Positions 1 to 7,106 of a DNA stretch of 12,179 nt are shown here, in pieces (position 1 is the stretch's first letter; each line of letters starts with the position of its first letter). The position numbers and the translations under genes were made by a program. The DNA is from Deltaproteobacteria bacterium. GTDB taxonomy: Bacteria > Bdellovibrionota_F > JAHFAK01. The stretch covers positions 1 through 12,179 of the forward strand of contig JAHFAK010000072.1 of assembly GCA_023250585.1 (NCBI GenBank), given 5' to 3'. The notes under the pieces were generated by a model. The model was not told the DNA's origin and made no database searches. It worked only from the letters and a program-made list of their open reading frames with translations.

Positions 1-1
1 T

Positions 2-934
2 TCATGCAAAATGACAGCTTACTTCTCGATTCTCGACAATTCGTTTGATAGGTTTTTCTTTCTGACATCGTTCTTCGGCAAAAGGACATCGTGTGCGATA
101 CACGCATCCGCTTGGAGGGTTAAATGCAGAAGGAAGTTCTCCTTTAATAGGGATTTCTATATCTTTAGTTTTAATACTCAATATGCTTGCTAACAGAGCT
201 TTGGTGTATGGATGTTTTGGATTCAAGAAAATTTCTTCTCGCGGTCCATATTCCATGATTTCTCCTAAGTACATGACGAGAACCATATCGGCAATGTGTT
301 TTACAACCGATAAATCATGCGAGATAAAAAGATAACTCAAATTAAATCTGTTTTGCAGTTCGATAAGTAGATTGAGAACCTGTGCTTGTACCGATACATC
401 AAGTGCGGATACAGGTTCATCGAGAATTAAAAATTCTGGATGTAAAGTCAGTGCGCGAGCAATTGCGATTCGTTGGCGCTGACCACCGCTAAACATATGA
501 GGATAGCGATGAGCATAGTCAGAGCGTAGCCCAACTTTTTCCATCATCGTGAGAGCTTTTTCAAAGCACTCTTTTTTCTTATGTGTGCGGCGGATAAAAA
601 GGGGCTCTGCAATAATCTTCCAAATTTTCTTTCGTGGATTGAGTGAACTATACGGATCTTGAAAAATCATTTGTACTTTTTCAGGGTAGACTTTTTTTGT
701 ATATGAATTGATATGTCTATCCTCAAAAAGAATGTGTCCTTGTGTGGGGCGCTCAATTTGCATTATTATTTTTGCAAGTGTACTCTTTCCACAGCCTGAT
801 TCTCCAACGACTCCAAGGGTTTTACCTTTTTCTACGGAGAATGAAAGATCATTAATTGCTTTTAATCGTAAAGGTTTTCGCAAGAAACGCTTTATGAAGT
901 ATTCTTTATGTAAGTTTTGTACTTGGAGGATCAT
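2..934 (-). CDS. dppF: Dipeptide ABC transporter ATP-binding subunit DppF
   Basis: One of the two ATPases that power peptide import through the DppBC channel at the cytoplasmic face of the inner membrane. All nucleotide-binding motifs are visible in the 310-residue product: Walker A GESGCGKST (44-52), Q-loop Q92, signature FSGGQ (148-152), Walker B with D172-E173, and switch His206 in ISHD. The C-terminal oligopeptide-transporter extension has four cysteines (277, 283, 290, 307), spaced C-x5-C-x6-C-x16-C; this pattern is associated with an iron-sulfur cluster in some Dpp/Opp ATPases. The start overlaps the end of dppD by 29 bases with no clear ribosome binding site, which suggests translational coupling. 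The stop codon lies at 2-4, so the gene is complete, but anything downstream is outside the window. Assignment to DppF rather than OppF rests on operon order and the very Dpp-like partners. Confidence 0.93.
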   Translation of the reverse strand: MILQVQNLHKEYFIKRFLRKPLRLKAINDLSFSVEKGKTLGVVGESGCGKSTLAKIIMQIERPTQGHILFEDRHINSYTKKVYPEKVQMIFQDPYSSLNPRKKIWKIIAEPLFIRRTHKKKECFEKALTMMEKVGLRSDYAHRYPHMFSGGQRQRIAIARALTLHPEFLILDEPVSALDVSVQAQVLNLLIELQNRFNLSYLFISHDLSVVKHIADMVLVMYLGEIMEYGPREEIFLNPKHPYTKALLASILSIKTKDIEIPIKGELPSAFNPPSGCVYRTRCPFAEERCQKEKPIKRIVENREVSCHFA

Positions 935-1892
935 ACAAATGACATGCTATCTTTCTTTTATTATGCTCTTTTAATTCAGGTAATTCTTTTTCACAACGGT
1001 CGAATTTTTCTTTACAGCGCGGATGGAATTGGCATCCTGTTGGTCTATGGGCAAGATCAGGAACAAGCCCAGGAATCGAAGGTAATTCCGTACGATGTTT
1101 GGTATTCGAATAGTTTTCAGGTAATGCGGCCAAAAGCGCTTGTGTATACGGATGCTCAGGGCGGAGAATAATGTCTTCGGTCTTTCCCATTTCCATAATT
1201 TGTCCGGCATACATAACCATAACTCTATTTGCCATATGTGCCAGAAGCCCAATATTATGACTAATCAATATCATTGCCATTCCAAATTCTTTTTGCAGTG
1301 ATTGCAGGAGTTTTAAAATTTGAGCCTGTATCGTTACATCGAGTGCTGTCGTTGGTTCATCTGCGATGAGTAATTGAGGCCGAGTAGCAATTGCCATTGC
1401 TATCATGATTCTCTGACACATTCCTCCCGAAAGCTCATGAGGATAAGAATCTAATCGTTCGTGTGCTTCAGAAATACCGACATGTTTGAGAAGTTCTATG
1501 GCTCTTTTTCTCCATCCTTTTTTTTTGTTATGTTCAGCTCGCATAATAGATTCTCGAAGTTGAAACCCAATAGTAAAGCTAGGGTTCAAGCTTGTCATGG
1601 GATCTTGAAAAATCATGGTAATATCTTTTCCGCGCAGATTTCTTTTTTCTCGATGTGATGCATGCAACAGATCTCGATTTAAAAATGAAAGTTGTTGTGC
1701 CTCGAGAGAACTAAAAGGCGGTAATAAATCTAAGAGCGCATAGCTTGCCATGCTTTTTCCACAACCTGACTCCCCGACAATACCGAGAACTTCTCCTTCG
1801 GTAAGAGAGAAACTTATATTATCAACGGCACTCAGTGAGCCTTTCAGAGTTTCTATACGAACAGTTAAATTTTTTACTTCTAATAATGGCAT
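906..1892 (-). CDS. dppD: Dipeptide ABC transporter ATP-binding subunit DppD
   Basis: Second ATPase of the dipeptide importer, pairing with DppF under the DppBC permease. From the ATG at 1890-1892 the product is 328 residues, close to E. coli DppD (327). Motifs: Walker A GESGCGKS (40-47), Q-loop Q96, signature LSGGM (154-158), Walker B with D178-E179, and switch His212 in ISHN, where Asn replaces the more usual Asp. Four C-terminal cysteines (287, 293, 300, 317) have the same spacing as in the neighbouring DppF. The frame is open a further 35 codons upstream to 1997, but that stretch lies inside a palindromic element and has no family similarity, so the inner ATG beginning MPLLEVKNLT is preferred. 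No Shine-Dalgarno precedes it; the 12 bases between the start and the hairpin are AT-rich. The hairpin separates it from dppC and could lower its expression. Confidence 0.93.
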   Translation of the reverse strand: MPLLEVKNLTVRIETLKGSLSAVDNISFSLTEGEVLGIVGESGCGKSMASYALLDLLPPFSSLEAQQLSFLNRDLLHASHREKRNLRGKDITMIFQDPMTSLNPSFTIGFQLRESIMRAEHNKKKGWRKRAIELLKHVGISEAHERLDSYPHELSGGMCQRIMIAMAIATRPQLLIADEPTTALDVTIQAQILKLLQSLQKEFGMAMILISHNIGLLAHMANRVMVMYAGQIMEMGKTEDIILRPEHPYTQALLAALPENYSNTKHRTELPSIPGLVPDLAHRPTGCQFHPRCKEKFDRCEKELPELKEHNKRKIACHLYDPPSTKLT

Positions 1893-1904
1893 AAATATTT
1901 GCAC

Positions 1905-2028
1905 ATACGCAACGACATAACGAGCAGACCAAGGCGCGACGAAATCAAGGAATGAGGCGTATATGACAATACGCCTCAATTCCGAGATGAGGAGCAACGA
2001 AGGTATGCGACGTTATGTCGTTGCGTAT
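1905..2028. repeat. 124-bp long imperfect hairpin element between dppC and dppD
   Basis: The terminal arms are perfect 18-bp inverted repeats: ATACGCAACGACATAACG at 1905-1922 and its complement at 2011-2028. A central stem of 10 bp (1953-1962 with 1969-1978) closes on a 6-base loop, and the sequence between is partly complementary, so the whole 124 bases can fold into one long stem. It fills almost the entire 138-base dppC-dppD gap, beginning 2 bases after the dppC stop and ending 12 bases before the dppD start. No T-tract follows on the dpp-sense strand, so it is not a standard intrinsic terminator. It shares internal motifs at matching spacing with the element at 8530-8651. A REP- or MITE-like element affecting mRNA stability or ATPase-subunit expression is the likely reading. 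Confidence 0.9.
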
Positions 2029-2030
2029 AG

Positions 2031-2903
2031 TTATCTTTTCAATTTTGGATCAAACGTATCACGTAATCCATCTCCGAATATATTAAATGCAAGTACGGTA
2101 ATGAAAATACAAAGGCCAGGAAGCGTAACAAGAATCGGTGAGCTTTCAATAAAGGGCCGTGCATCAGAGAGCATTGTTCCCCATTCGGGAATCGGTGGCT
2201 CCGCGCCCAATCCTAAAAAGCCAAGTGCTGCCGCGCATAAGATTGCATCGCTGAATCCAAGTGCGCTTTGTACAATTATAGGCGCAAGACAGTTTGGTAA
2301 GATAGTTGTAAACATCTGTCTCAGATGACTTGCTCCCATCGTGCGAGATATAATGACATAATTTTTATTTTTTTCGGCCATAACTTGAGCTCTCATAAGA
2401 CGCATAAAATGAGGTAATTCAGCTACGCTTACGGCGATAATGGTATTTGCAAGGCTTGGGCCAAGTACTGAAATAATAACAATAGCAAAAAGCACTGATG
2501 GCAGAGCCATAATGATATCATTAATACGCATAATGAGACTATCAATGGATCCACCAAAATATCCGGCAGCTAATCCTAGAATACCGCCGATACTCAATGA
2601 GAGCACTACCGTAAAAAAACCGATTCCTAATGAAATTCGTGACCCATAGATGAGCCGAGATAAAAGATCACGGCCCACATCATCTGTTCCTAATATAAAA
2701 TAATTATGTGTATATTCAGAAAATGGAGGAAGCCGAAAAGCATTTTGAAAAATTGTATCAGAAGCATAGGGTGCAAGAAGGTTGGCACAAAGGGCTACGA
2801 GCATAAAAAAAGCAATGATAATAAATCCAAGAAGAGCGCCTTTGTGGTGTATGAATTGTAAACTGAATTCTTTTAGAGAGCTTGTTTCTGTAGTATCATT
2901 CAC
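2031..2903 (-). CDS. dppC: Dipeptide ABC transporter permease DppC
   Basis: Inner-membrane channel subunit that forms the translocation path with DppB. The 290-residue product (E. coli DppC is 300) has an N-terminal OppC-type segment with a membrane helix at about 24-45, the periplasmic-loop motif LGTDDVGRDLLSRL (71-84), and further helices around 90-115, 130-150, 205-232 and 255-277. The ATPase-contact (EAA) loop lies at about 177-204. The C-terminus, ending DPKLKR, matches the family closely. The start is a GTG at 2901-2903 that overlaps the dppB stop as GTGA; the nearby ATG at 2897-2899 is out of frame. This 4-base overlap indicates translational coupling with dppB. The gene is followed almost immediately by the 124-bp hairpin. 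Confidence 0.95.
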   Translation of the reverse strand: MNDTTETSSLKEFSLQFIHHKGALLGFIIIAFFMLVALCANLLAPYASDTIFQNAFRLPPFSEYTHNYFILGTDDVGRDLLSRLIYGSRISLGIGFFTVVLSLSIGGILGLAAGYFGGSIDSLIMRINDIIMALPSVLFAIVIISVLGPSLANTIIAVSVAELPHFMRLMRAQVMAEKNKNYVIISRTMGASHLRQMFTTILPNCLAPIIVQSALGFSDAILCAAALGFLGLGAEPPIPEWGTMLSDARPFIESSPILVTLPGLCIFITVLAFNIFGDGLRDTFDPKLKR

Positions 2904-3913
2904 GTTTGTTTTCTCATCTTTGGATTAACAATAGCATACGTTGTATCCACTAAAATATTAATCATGATGATCATGCTTGCAATAATAACAATACCTCCTT
3001 GGATAACAGGATAATCTCGTTGAGTCACACTGAGTACGAGCCATCTTCCAATGCCTGGCCATGAGAAAATAGTTTCTGTAAGGATTGCTCCGGTAATAAT
3101 GGAACCAAAAGCAAGTCCAATAACGGTGATTACAGGAATAAGCGCATTTCGAAGCGCATGGATTCCAATTACTCTCATGTTTGTCAATCCTTTTGCATGC
3201 GCGGTGCGAATATAATCTTCTTTTAAAATCTCCAGCATACTCGAGCGTGTCATACGGGTTATAACCGCTAATGGCAAAGTTCCCATAACGATACCTGGTA
3301 GTATAAGATGTTTAAGAACGTCAATAAATGCAGGCATTCCTTCGCCTCTAAGCCATACATCAATGAGCATGAAACCTGTTATAGGTTCAATATCATACAT
3401 AAGATTCATACGCCCTGAGACCGGGAGAATATGTATGTGCACGGAGAAAATAATGATGAGTACAAGACCCCACCAAAATATGGGCATTGAATATCCTGCA
3501 AGTGAAGTAAAAGAAGTAAAGTAATCAAAAAATGAATTTCTTTTGACCGCTGCACATATTCCGAAAGGCATGCCAACAGTAATTGCAAAAAGCAGGGCAA
3601 TAATGCCAAGTTCAAGTGTTGCAGGCAAACGTTGGAAGAATTCATCAACGACTGGACGTTTGGTAATTACTGAAGTCCCAAGATCTCCTTGAAGGCCTTG
3701 ATAAATGAAAAGAAAATACTGTGTGATTAATGGTTTATCAAATCCAAGATTTGCGGTCATTTCTTTGCGTAATTCTTCTGATACACTGCGCTCACCTAAA
3801 AGTAAAGTGATTGGATCTCCAGGTGCGAGACGGATAAGCGAGAATGCAATGATTGTAATTCCGAAAAAAGCAATGAGAAGAACTACTATACGTTGTGAAA
3901 GGTATCGAAACAT
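2900..3913 (-). CDS. dppB: Dipeptide ABC transporter permease DppB
   Basis: Inner-membrane permease subunit, 337 residues (E. coli DppB is 339). It has the typical OppB-type N-terminus with a helix at about 9-29 followed by the conserved APGDP (30-34). A block of helices spans about 98-160, including GYSMPIFWWG (140-149). The EAA loop that docks on the ATPases is at 231-260 (EDYIRTAHAKGL, then the HALRNALIPV block), and the segment ILTETIFSWPGIGRWL precedes the last helix. Its start shares one base with the dppA stop (TAATG on the minus strand), so dppA, dppB and dppC are almost certainly cotranslated. Strong full-length resemblance to DppB makes dipeptide, rather than nickel or long-oligopeptide, import the best assignment. 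Related Dpp systems also carry delta-aminolevulinate or heme. Confidence 0.95.
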   Translation of the reverse strand: MFRYLSQRIVVLLIAFFGITIIAFSLIRLAPGDPITLLLGERSVSEELRKEMTANLGFDKPLITQYFLFIYQGLQGDLGTSVITKRPVVDEFFQRLPATLELGIIALLFAITVGMPFGICAAVKRNSFFDYFTSFTSLAGYSMPIFWWGLVLIIIFSVHIHILPVSGRMNLMYDIEPITGFMLIDVWLRGEGMPAFIDVLKHLILPGIVMGTLPLAVITRMTRSSMLEILKEDYIRTAHAKGLTNMRVIGIHALRNALIPVITVIGLAFGSIITGAILTETIFSWPGIGRWLVLSVTQRDYPVIQGGIVIIASMIIMINILVDTTYAIVNPKMRKQT

Positions 3914-5514
3914 TATTCCTGTAAATCTACTCCATAGAATCTATCTCTTCCAAATGGATCAATTTTGTAACCTACAACTTTATTTGACATTGCAACTGAA
4001 ACTTTTGAATGGGCAAGTGTTACCCAGGGTGCTTCGTCATGGAAAATTTTTTGAGCTTCTTTATATTCAACAATACGTTTATCCAGTTTATCTGTTTTTT
4101 TTGCTGCAATAAGTTTTTCATCAAATTGAGTATTGCACCATCGGGCTCGATTAGCTCCACCGGTTTTTGCATCGCAACTCAAGTTAGTGTAAAGAAAATT
4201 ATCCGGATCGCCATTATCACCGGTCCAACCCATTTGAAGTAACTCATGTTCACCATTTTTTGATTTTTCCAAATAAGTTGGCCAGTCGTATTGTACGAGC
4301 GTTGCTTTAATGCCAATTTTAGCAAGATCACTTTGCATCATCTCTCCCATTTTTTTGCCTTGTGGATTATAAGGACGCGAAACAGGTAATACCCAGAGCT
4401 TTGTCTCAAATCCTTTTGGATATCCTGCTTCTTTGAGAAGTTTTTTTGCACGTTCAGGGTTGTATTCATAATCTTTAATTTCATCATTATACGACCACAT
4501 GCTTGGTGGGATAGGATTCTTAGCAACACGCGCATTTCCTAAATAAATAGCCGTAATGTAGGATTTTTTATCAAGCGCATGATTAATAGCTTGTCGAATG
4601 AGACGATTATCAAATGGTTTTTTATCTACGTTCATGGCGAGGTAACCAACATTCAAGCCTTCTTGTTCCATAACGCGCAAGTTTTTATCTTTTTTTATTG
4701 CATTCAAATCAGTAGGAGATGGATAGGCGGCAAAATGACATTCCCCAACTTTGAGTTTTTGATAACGTACACTAGCATCGGGAGTTATTGAAAACACAAG
4801 TTGGTCAAAAGGCGACCTGCCTTCAAAGTAATCTTTATTTACTTCATAACGAATAATTGTATCTTTTGTATAGCGTTTGAAAATAAAAGGGCCTGTGCCG
4901 ATAGGTTCCGTATCAATGTGTTCTTTTTTCCCAATTTTAATTAAGTAATCTCCATATTCTTTAGAAAGAATACTTGCAAAATCCATGGCAAGGTTTGCTA
5001 AGAAGGGAGCTTCAGGTTTTGTAAGAATAAATTTAACGGTATAATCATCGACCTTGATAATATCTTTGATGAGCTCTCCCATTCCCATTGAATTGAAATA
5101 CTCATAGGTTCCGCCATTTACAAGGTGATACGGATGATCTTTTTTTCGCTGCCGATCAAAAGTAAAGAGAACATCATCGGCATTGAAATTACGAGTTGGT
5201 TTGAAATATTTTGTGGTATGCCAATGTACATCATTGCGTAAATAAAAGGTATACGTTAATCCATCGACAGAAATTTTTGGTTTTTCTTTTGCGAGTGAAG
5301 GTTCTACTAATGTAGTGCCTACTTTAAAATCAACAAGTTTATCATATACTGGTATTGTAGCATTAAATGTTGTGCCATCAGTTGCAAGTTGGGGATTGAA
5401 AGAACTTGGGCTGCCTTCTGAACAGTAAATAAACGTTTTATCTTTTGCATGAAGAGATATAAAAGATGATATGCATACTATAAAAGATGCGCTCAATAAT
5501 AGTTTTATTTTCAT
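3913..5514 (-). CDS. dppA: Periplasmic dipeptide-binding protein DppA
   Basis: Captures peptides in the periplasm and delivers them to DppBC. The 533-residue precursor (E. coli DppA 535) begins with a Sec signal peptide, probably cleaved after Ala23; no lipobox is present, as expected for a soluble Gram-negative periplasmic protein. The mature part is a family 5 solute-binding protein. Conserved blocks include YCSEGSPSSFNPQL (30-43), ADDVLFTFDRQ (112-122), GTGPF (206-210), PVSRPYNP (377-384) and GWTGDNGDPDNF (429-440). The last two correspond to the regions holding the Arg and Asp that hold peptide termini in E. coli DppA, so peptide binding is likely retained. Cysteines 31, 259, 447 and 460 match the positions of the two disulfides of E. 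coli DppA. It is the first gene of the operon, with an excellent Shine-Dalgarno, consistent with binding protein being made in excess. Confidence 0.96.
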   Translation of the reverse strand: MKIKLLLSASFIVCISSFISLHAKDKTFIYCSEGSPSSFNPQLATDGTTFNATIPVYDKLVDFKVGTTLVEPSLAKEKPKISVDGLTYTFYLRNDVHWHTTKYFKPTRNFNADDVLFTFDRQRKKDHPYHLVNGGTYEYFNSMGMGELIKDIIKVDDYTVKFILTKPEAPFLANLAMDFASILSKEYGDYLIKIGKKEHIDTEPIGTGPFIFKRYTKDTIIRYEVNKDYFEGRSPFDQLVFSITPDASVRYQKLKVGECHFAAYPSPTDLNAIKKDKNLRVMEQEGLNVGYLAMNVDKKPFDNRLIRQAINHALDKKSYITAIYLGNARVAKNPIPPSMWSYNDEIKDYEYNPERAKKLLKEAGYPKGFETKLWVLPVSRPYNPQGKKMGEMMQSDLAKIGIKATLVQYDWPTYLEKSKNGEHELLQMGWTGDNGDPDNFLYTNLSCDAKTGGANRARWCNTQFDEKLIAAKKTDKLDKRIVEYKEAQKIFHDEAPWVTLAHSKVSVAMSNKVVGYKIDPFGRDRFYGVDLQE

Positions 5515-5517
5515 AGT

Positions 5518-5524
5518 ACCTCCT
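5518..5524 (-). promoter_or_regulatory. Strong Shine-Dalgarno of dppA
   Basis: AGGAGGT on the minus strand, three bases before the ATG at 5512-5514. It is the best ribosome binding site in the window and fixes the dppA start. It contrasts with the poor sites before dppD, dppF and the histidine kinase. Confidence 0.85.
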
Positions 5525-5552
5525 AATTATGACCTTAAAAAAGAATAAGTTT

Positions 5553-5580
5553 AGTATACAGAATTATTCTGCTGAGTAAA
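5553..5580 (-). promoter_or_regulatory. Predicted sigma-70 promoter of the dpp operon
   Basis: On the minus strand a -10 box TATACT (5553-5558) is preceded by a 16-base spacer and a -35-like TTTACT (5575-5580; four of six consensus bases). It lies about 40 bases upstream of the dppA start in a 113-base divergent gap, and it is the only good candidate there for the minus strand. Assigned by eye; no transcript data. Confidence 0.5.
5559..5571. promoter_or_regulatory. Operator-like palindrome inside the dpp promoter spacer
   Basis: CAGAATTATTCTG is a perfect 6+1+6 inverted repeat lying wholly within the spacer between the predicted -35 and -10 of dppA. A repressor dimer bound here would block the promoter. 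The regulator is unknown; the site could equally be chance in AT-rich DNA. Confidence 0.4.
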
Positions 5581-5597
5581 GGCATTATGTTGCCTTT
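5578..5597. promoter_or_regulatory. Small stem-loop in the dppA/kinase divergent region
   Basis: A 7-bp perfect stem AAAGGCA (5578-5584) and TGCCTTT (5591-5597) encloses a 6-base loop, with a T run to 5599 on the plus strand. It overlaps the predicted dpp -35 box. It could stop antisense transcription toward the kinase gene or be a protein-binding site; neither is shown. Confidence 0.35.
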
Positions 5598-5618
5598 TTA
5601 ACGCTGTTTTGTTATTTT
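5590..5618 (+). promoter_or_regulatory. Tentative promoter of the kinase-regulator pair
   Basis: TTGCCT (5590-5595) and TATTTT (5613-5618), four of six consensus bases each, are separated by 17 bases on the plus strand. If used, transcription would begin only a few bases before the kinase ATG at 5628, giving a nearly leaderless message. That would fit the absence of any Shine-Dalgarno there. Weak evidence. Confidence 0.3.
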
Positions 5619-5627
5619 TTCTCACTT

Positions 5628-7094
5628 ATGATTCCCAAGGAGTTTAATAAAAAAATTCGGAATAAACTCATTGTTACTTTTTTGGTTCCTCTTTTGATCA
5701 TCATTCTTATTTCCGGAGTAATTATTTATTTTATTGCATATCGTGGGCTTGAAGAGGAGTTGAGCCGTAAACTGATTTCAATTGGACTTGCGGCTACTAC
5801 ACGATTTCACGCTGATAGTATAGCATTGCTCGATCCTGGCGATGAATCAACTCGTCTTTATCGCAGTACTCAACAAAAACTTGCCGATCTTTGTAAGCTC
5901 ACAACGATTAATAGGATTTATCTTTTTAAACCAGACAATACTTCATTAATTGATACAGAAAATGATATTAAGATTGGATACAAATATAGCCATCATGAGT
6001 TTGATCAGAATGAACTTTCGTATGCTTTATCTGAATTCCAGCCGATTTCTTCAATTCTCTTTCAAGGGCAAGATGGTGAATATTATAAGACAGGCTATAT
6101 TCCCATTAAGACAAGCAGCAATGGAGCAATTATTTTAGCAATTCAGGGGAATGCTGCGTTTTATAAAACGCTCTCGAGCCTGCGCAGAAATATGTTTTTT
6201 GCTATTTTCGTGGTTATACTTTTAATAGTTACGGCATCACTCGTCTATTCTCAAAATATAGTTTCTCCCATTAAAAATCTTGTCGAAGCTGCGATGAAAA
6301 TTTCAGGAGGGGAACTTACTTCAGAAGTGAATATTAAGACTAAGGATGAAATAGGCTTCTTGGGACAAAAATTTAATCAAATGAGAAAAAATGTTCTTGA
6401 ACGAGATCAGCGTATGCAGATGATGCTTCGAGGTATTGCTCATGAAGTGCGTAATCCTTTGGGTGGATTGGAGCTTTTCTGTGATTTAGCGGATAAAGAA
6501 ACTGACCATCGTGCAGTGAAAAGGCATTTAAAAAAAATTAGAGAAGAAACTGCCACGATTAATCGCATTGTTAATGAGTTTTTAGATTTTGCGCGTACTA
6601 TTGGTATTACGGTCAGTAAAATTTCATCTGCAGAATTTCTTGAAGAAATTGGATTTCATATAGCACATGATATTGAAGTAGATCATATTTTATGGAGTTA
6701 TACACTCACCGATAAGGACATTATCTTTGAAGCTGATCGAGAGCATTTCAAACGTGTCTTTTTGAATGTTATTAAAAATGCGCTTCAGTCATTGGATAAA
6801 CCCGAAAAAAGAATGAGTGTTTTGGTCTCTCGTGATATATTGAATAATGATACTATTCCAACGGATGCTGTTAAATTTATTATTGAGGACAATGGCATGG
6901 GAATTAAAGAGGATGATATAGAAGAAGTATTTAAACCATTTTTTACAACAAAAGAAAAAGGCAGTGGCTTGGGGTTGGCATTTGTTAAAAAAGTTATTAA
7001 TGAGCATCATGGTACTATTCATATTGAGAGTAAGTTGAAAAAAGGAACGAAAGTAGTTATGGTGCTTCCTATTGAGTATAAAACTCAGGTATAA
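5628..7094 (+). CDS. Membrane sensor histidine kinase (NtrB/ZraS-like)
   Basis: Sensor of a two-component pair; on stimulus it should autophosphorylate on His272 and pass the phosphate to the regulator encoded next. The 488-residue protein has a first membrane helix at about 13-37, an extracytoplasmic sensing region at about 38-186, a second helix at about 188-207, and a HAMP linker at about 208-260. The H-box is AHEVRNPLGG (271-280). The ATPase core carries the N-box around N380-N384, the G1 motif DNGMG (421-425), F-box FKPFFTT (435-441) and G2 GSGLGL (445-450). All catalytic motifs are intact. The sensing region is not a family I can name, so the ligand is unknown. No Shine-Dalgarno precedes the ATG; a purine-rich AAGGAG lies just inside the gene (5637-5642) but has no ATG, GTG or TTG suitably placed behind it. 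It is divergent from dpp. Confidence 0.93.
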   Translation: MIPKEFNKKIRNKLIVTFLVPLLIIILISGVIIYFIAYRGLEEELSRKLISIGLAATTRFHADSIALLDPGDESTRLYRSTQQKLADLCKLTTINRIYLFKPDNTSLIDTENDIKIGYKYSHHEFDQNELSYALSEFQPISSILFQGQDGEYYKTGYIPIKTSSNGAIILAIQGNAAFYKTLSSLRRNMFFAIFVVILLIVTASLVYSQNIVSPIKNLVEAAMKISGGELTSEVNIKTKDEIGFLGQKFNQMRKNVLERDQRMQMMLRGIAHEVRNPLGGLELFCDLADKETDHRAVKRHLKKIREETATINRIVNEFLDFARTIGITVSKISSAEFLEEIGFHIAHDIEVDHILWSYTLTDKDIIFEADREHFKRVFLNVIKNALQSLDKPEKRMSVLVSRDILNNDTIPTDAVKFIIEDNGMGIKEDDIEEVFKPFFTTKEKGSGLGLAFVKKVINEHHGTIHIESKLKKGTKVVMVLPIEYKTQV

Positions 7095-7095
7095 A

Positions 7096-7101
7096 GAGAG
7101 G
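7096..7101 (+). promoter_or_regulatory. Ribosome binding site of the NtrC-type regulator
   Basis: GAGAGG lies five bases before the ATG at 7107, inside the 12-base gap after the kinase stop. It supports this start and cotranscription of the pair. Confidence 0.7.
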
Positions 7102-7106
7102 TATAT

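Noticed and set aside
1893-1997. Upstream extension of dppD by 35 codons to an ATG at 1997
   Set aside because: The extension lies almost entirely inside the palindromic element, has no family similarity, and would make the protein longer than its relatives; the inner ATG gives the normal length.
1963-2328. 121-codon plus-strand open frame
   Set aside because: It is antisense to dppC and begins inside the palindrome; the dppC frame has full-length family similarity.
5581-5593. Sigma-54-like GG...GC pair (GGCATTATGTTGC) upstream of the kinase gene
   Set aside because: The spacing between GG and GC is 9 bases, one short of the strict 10, and the match arises from the arms of a small stem-loop.
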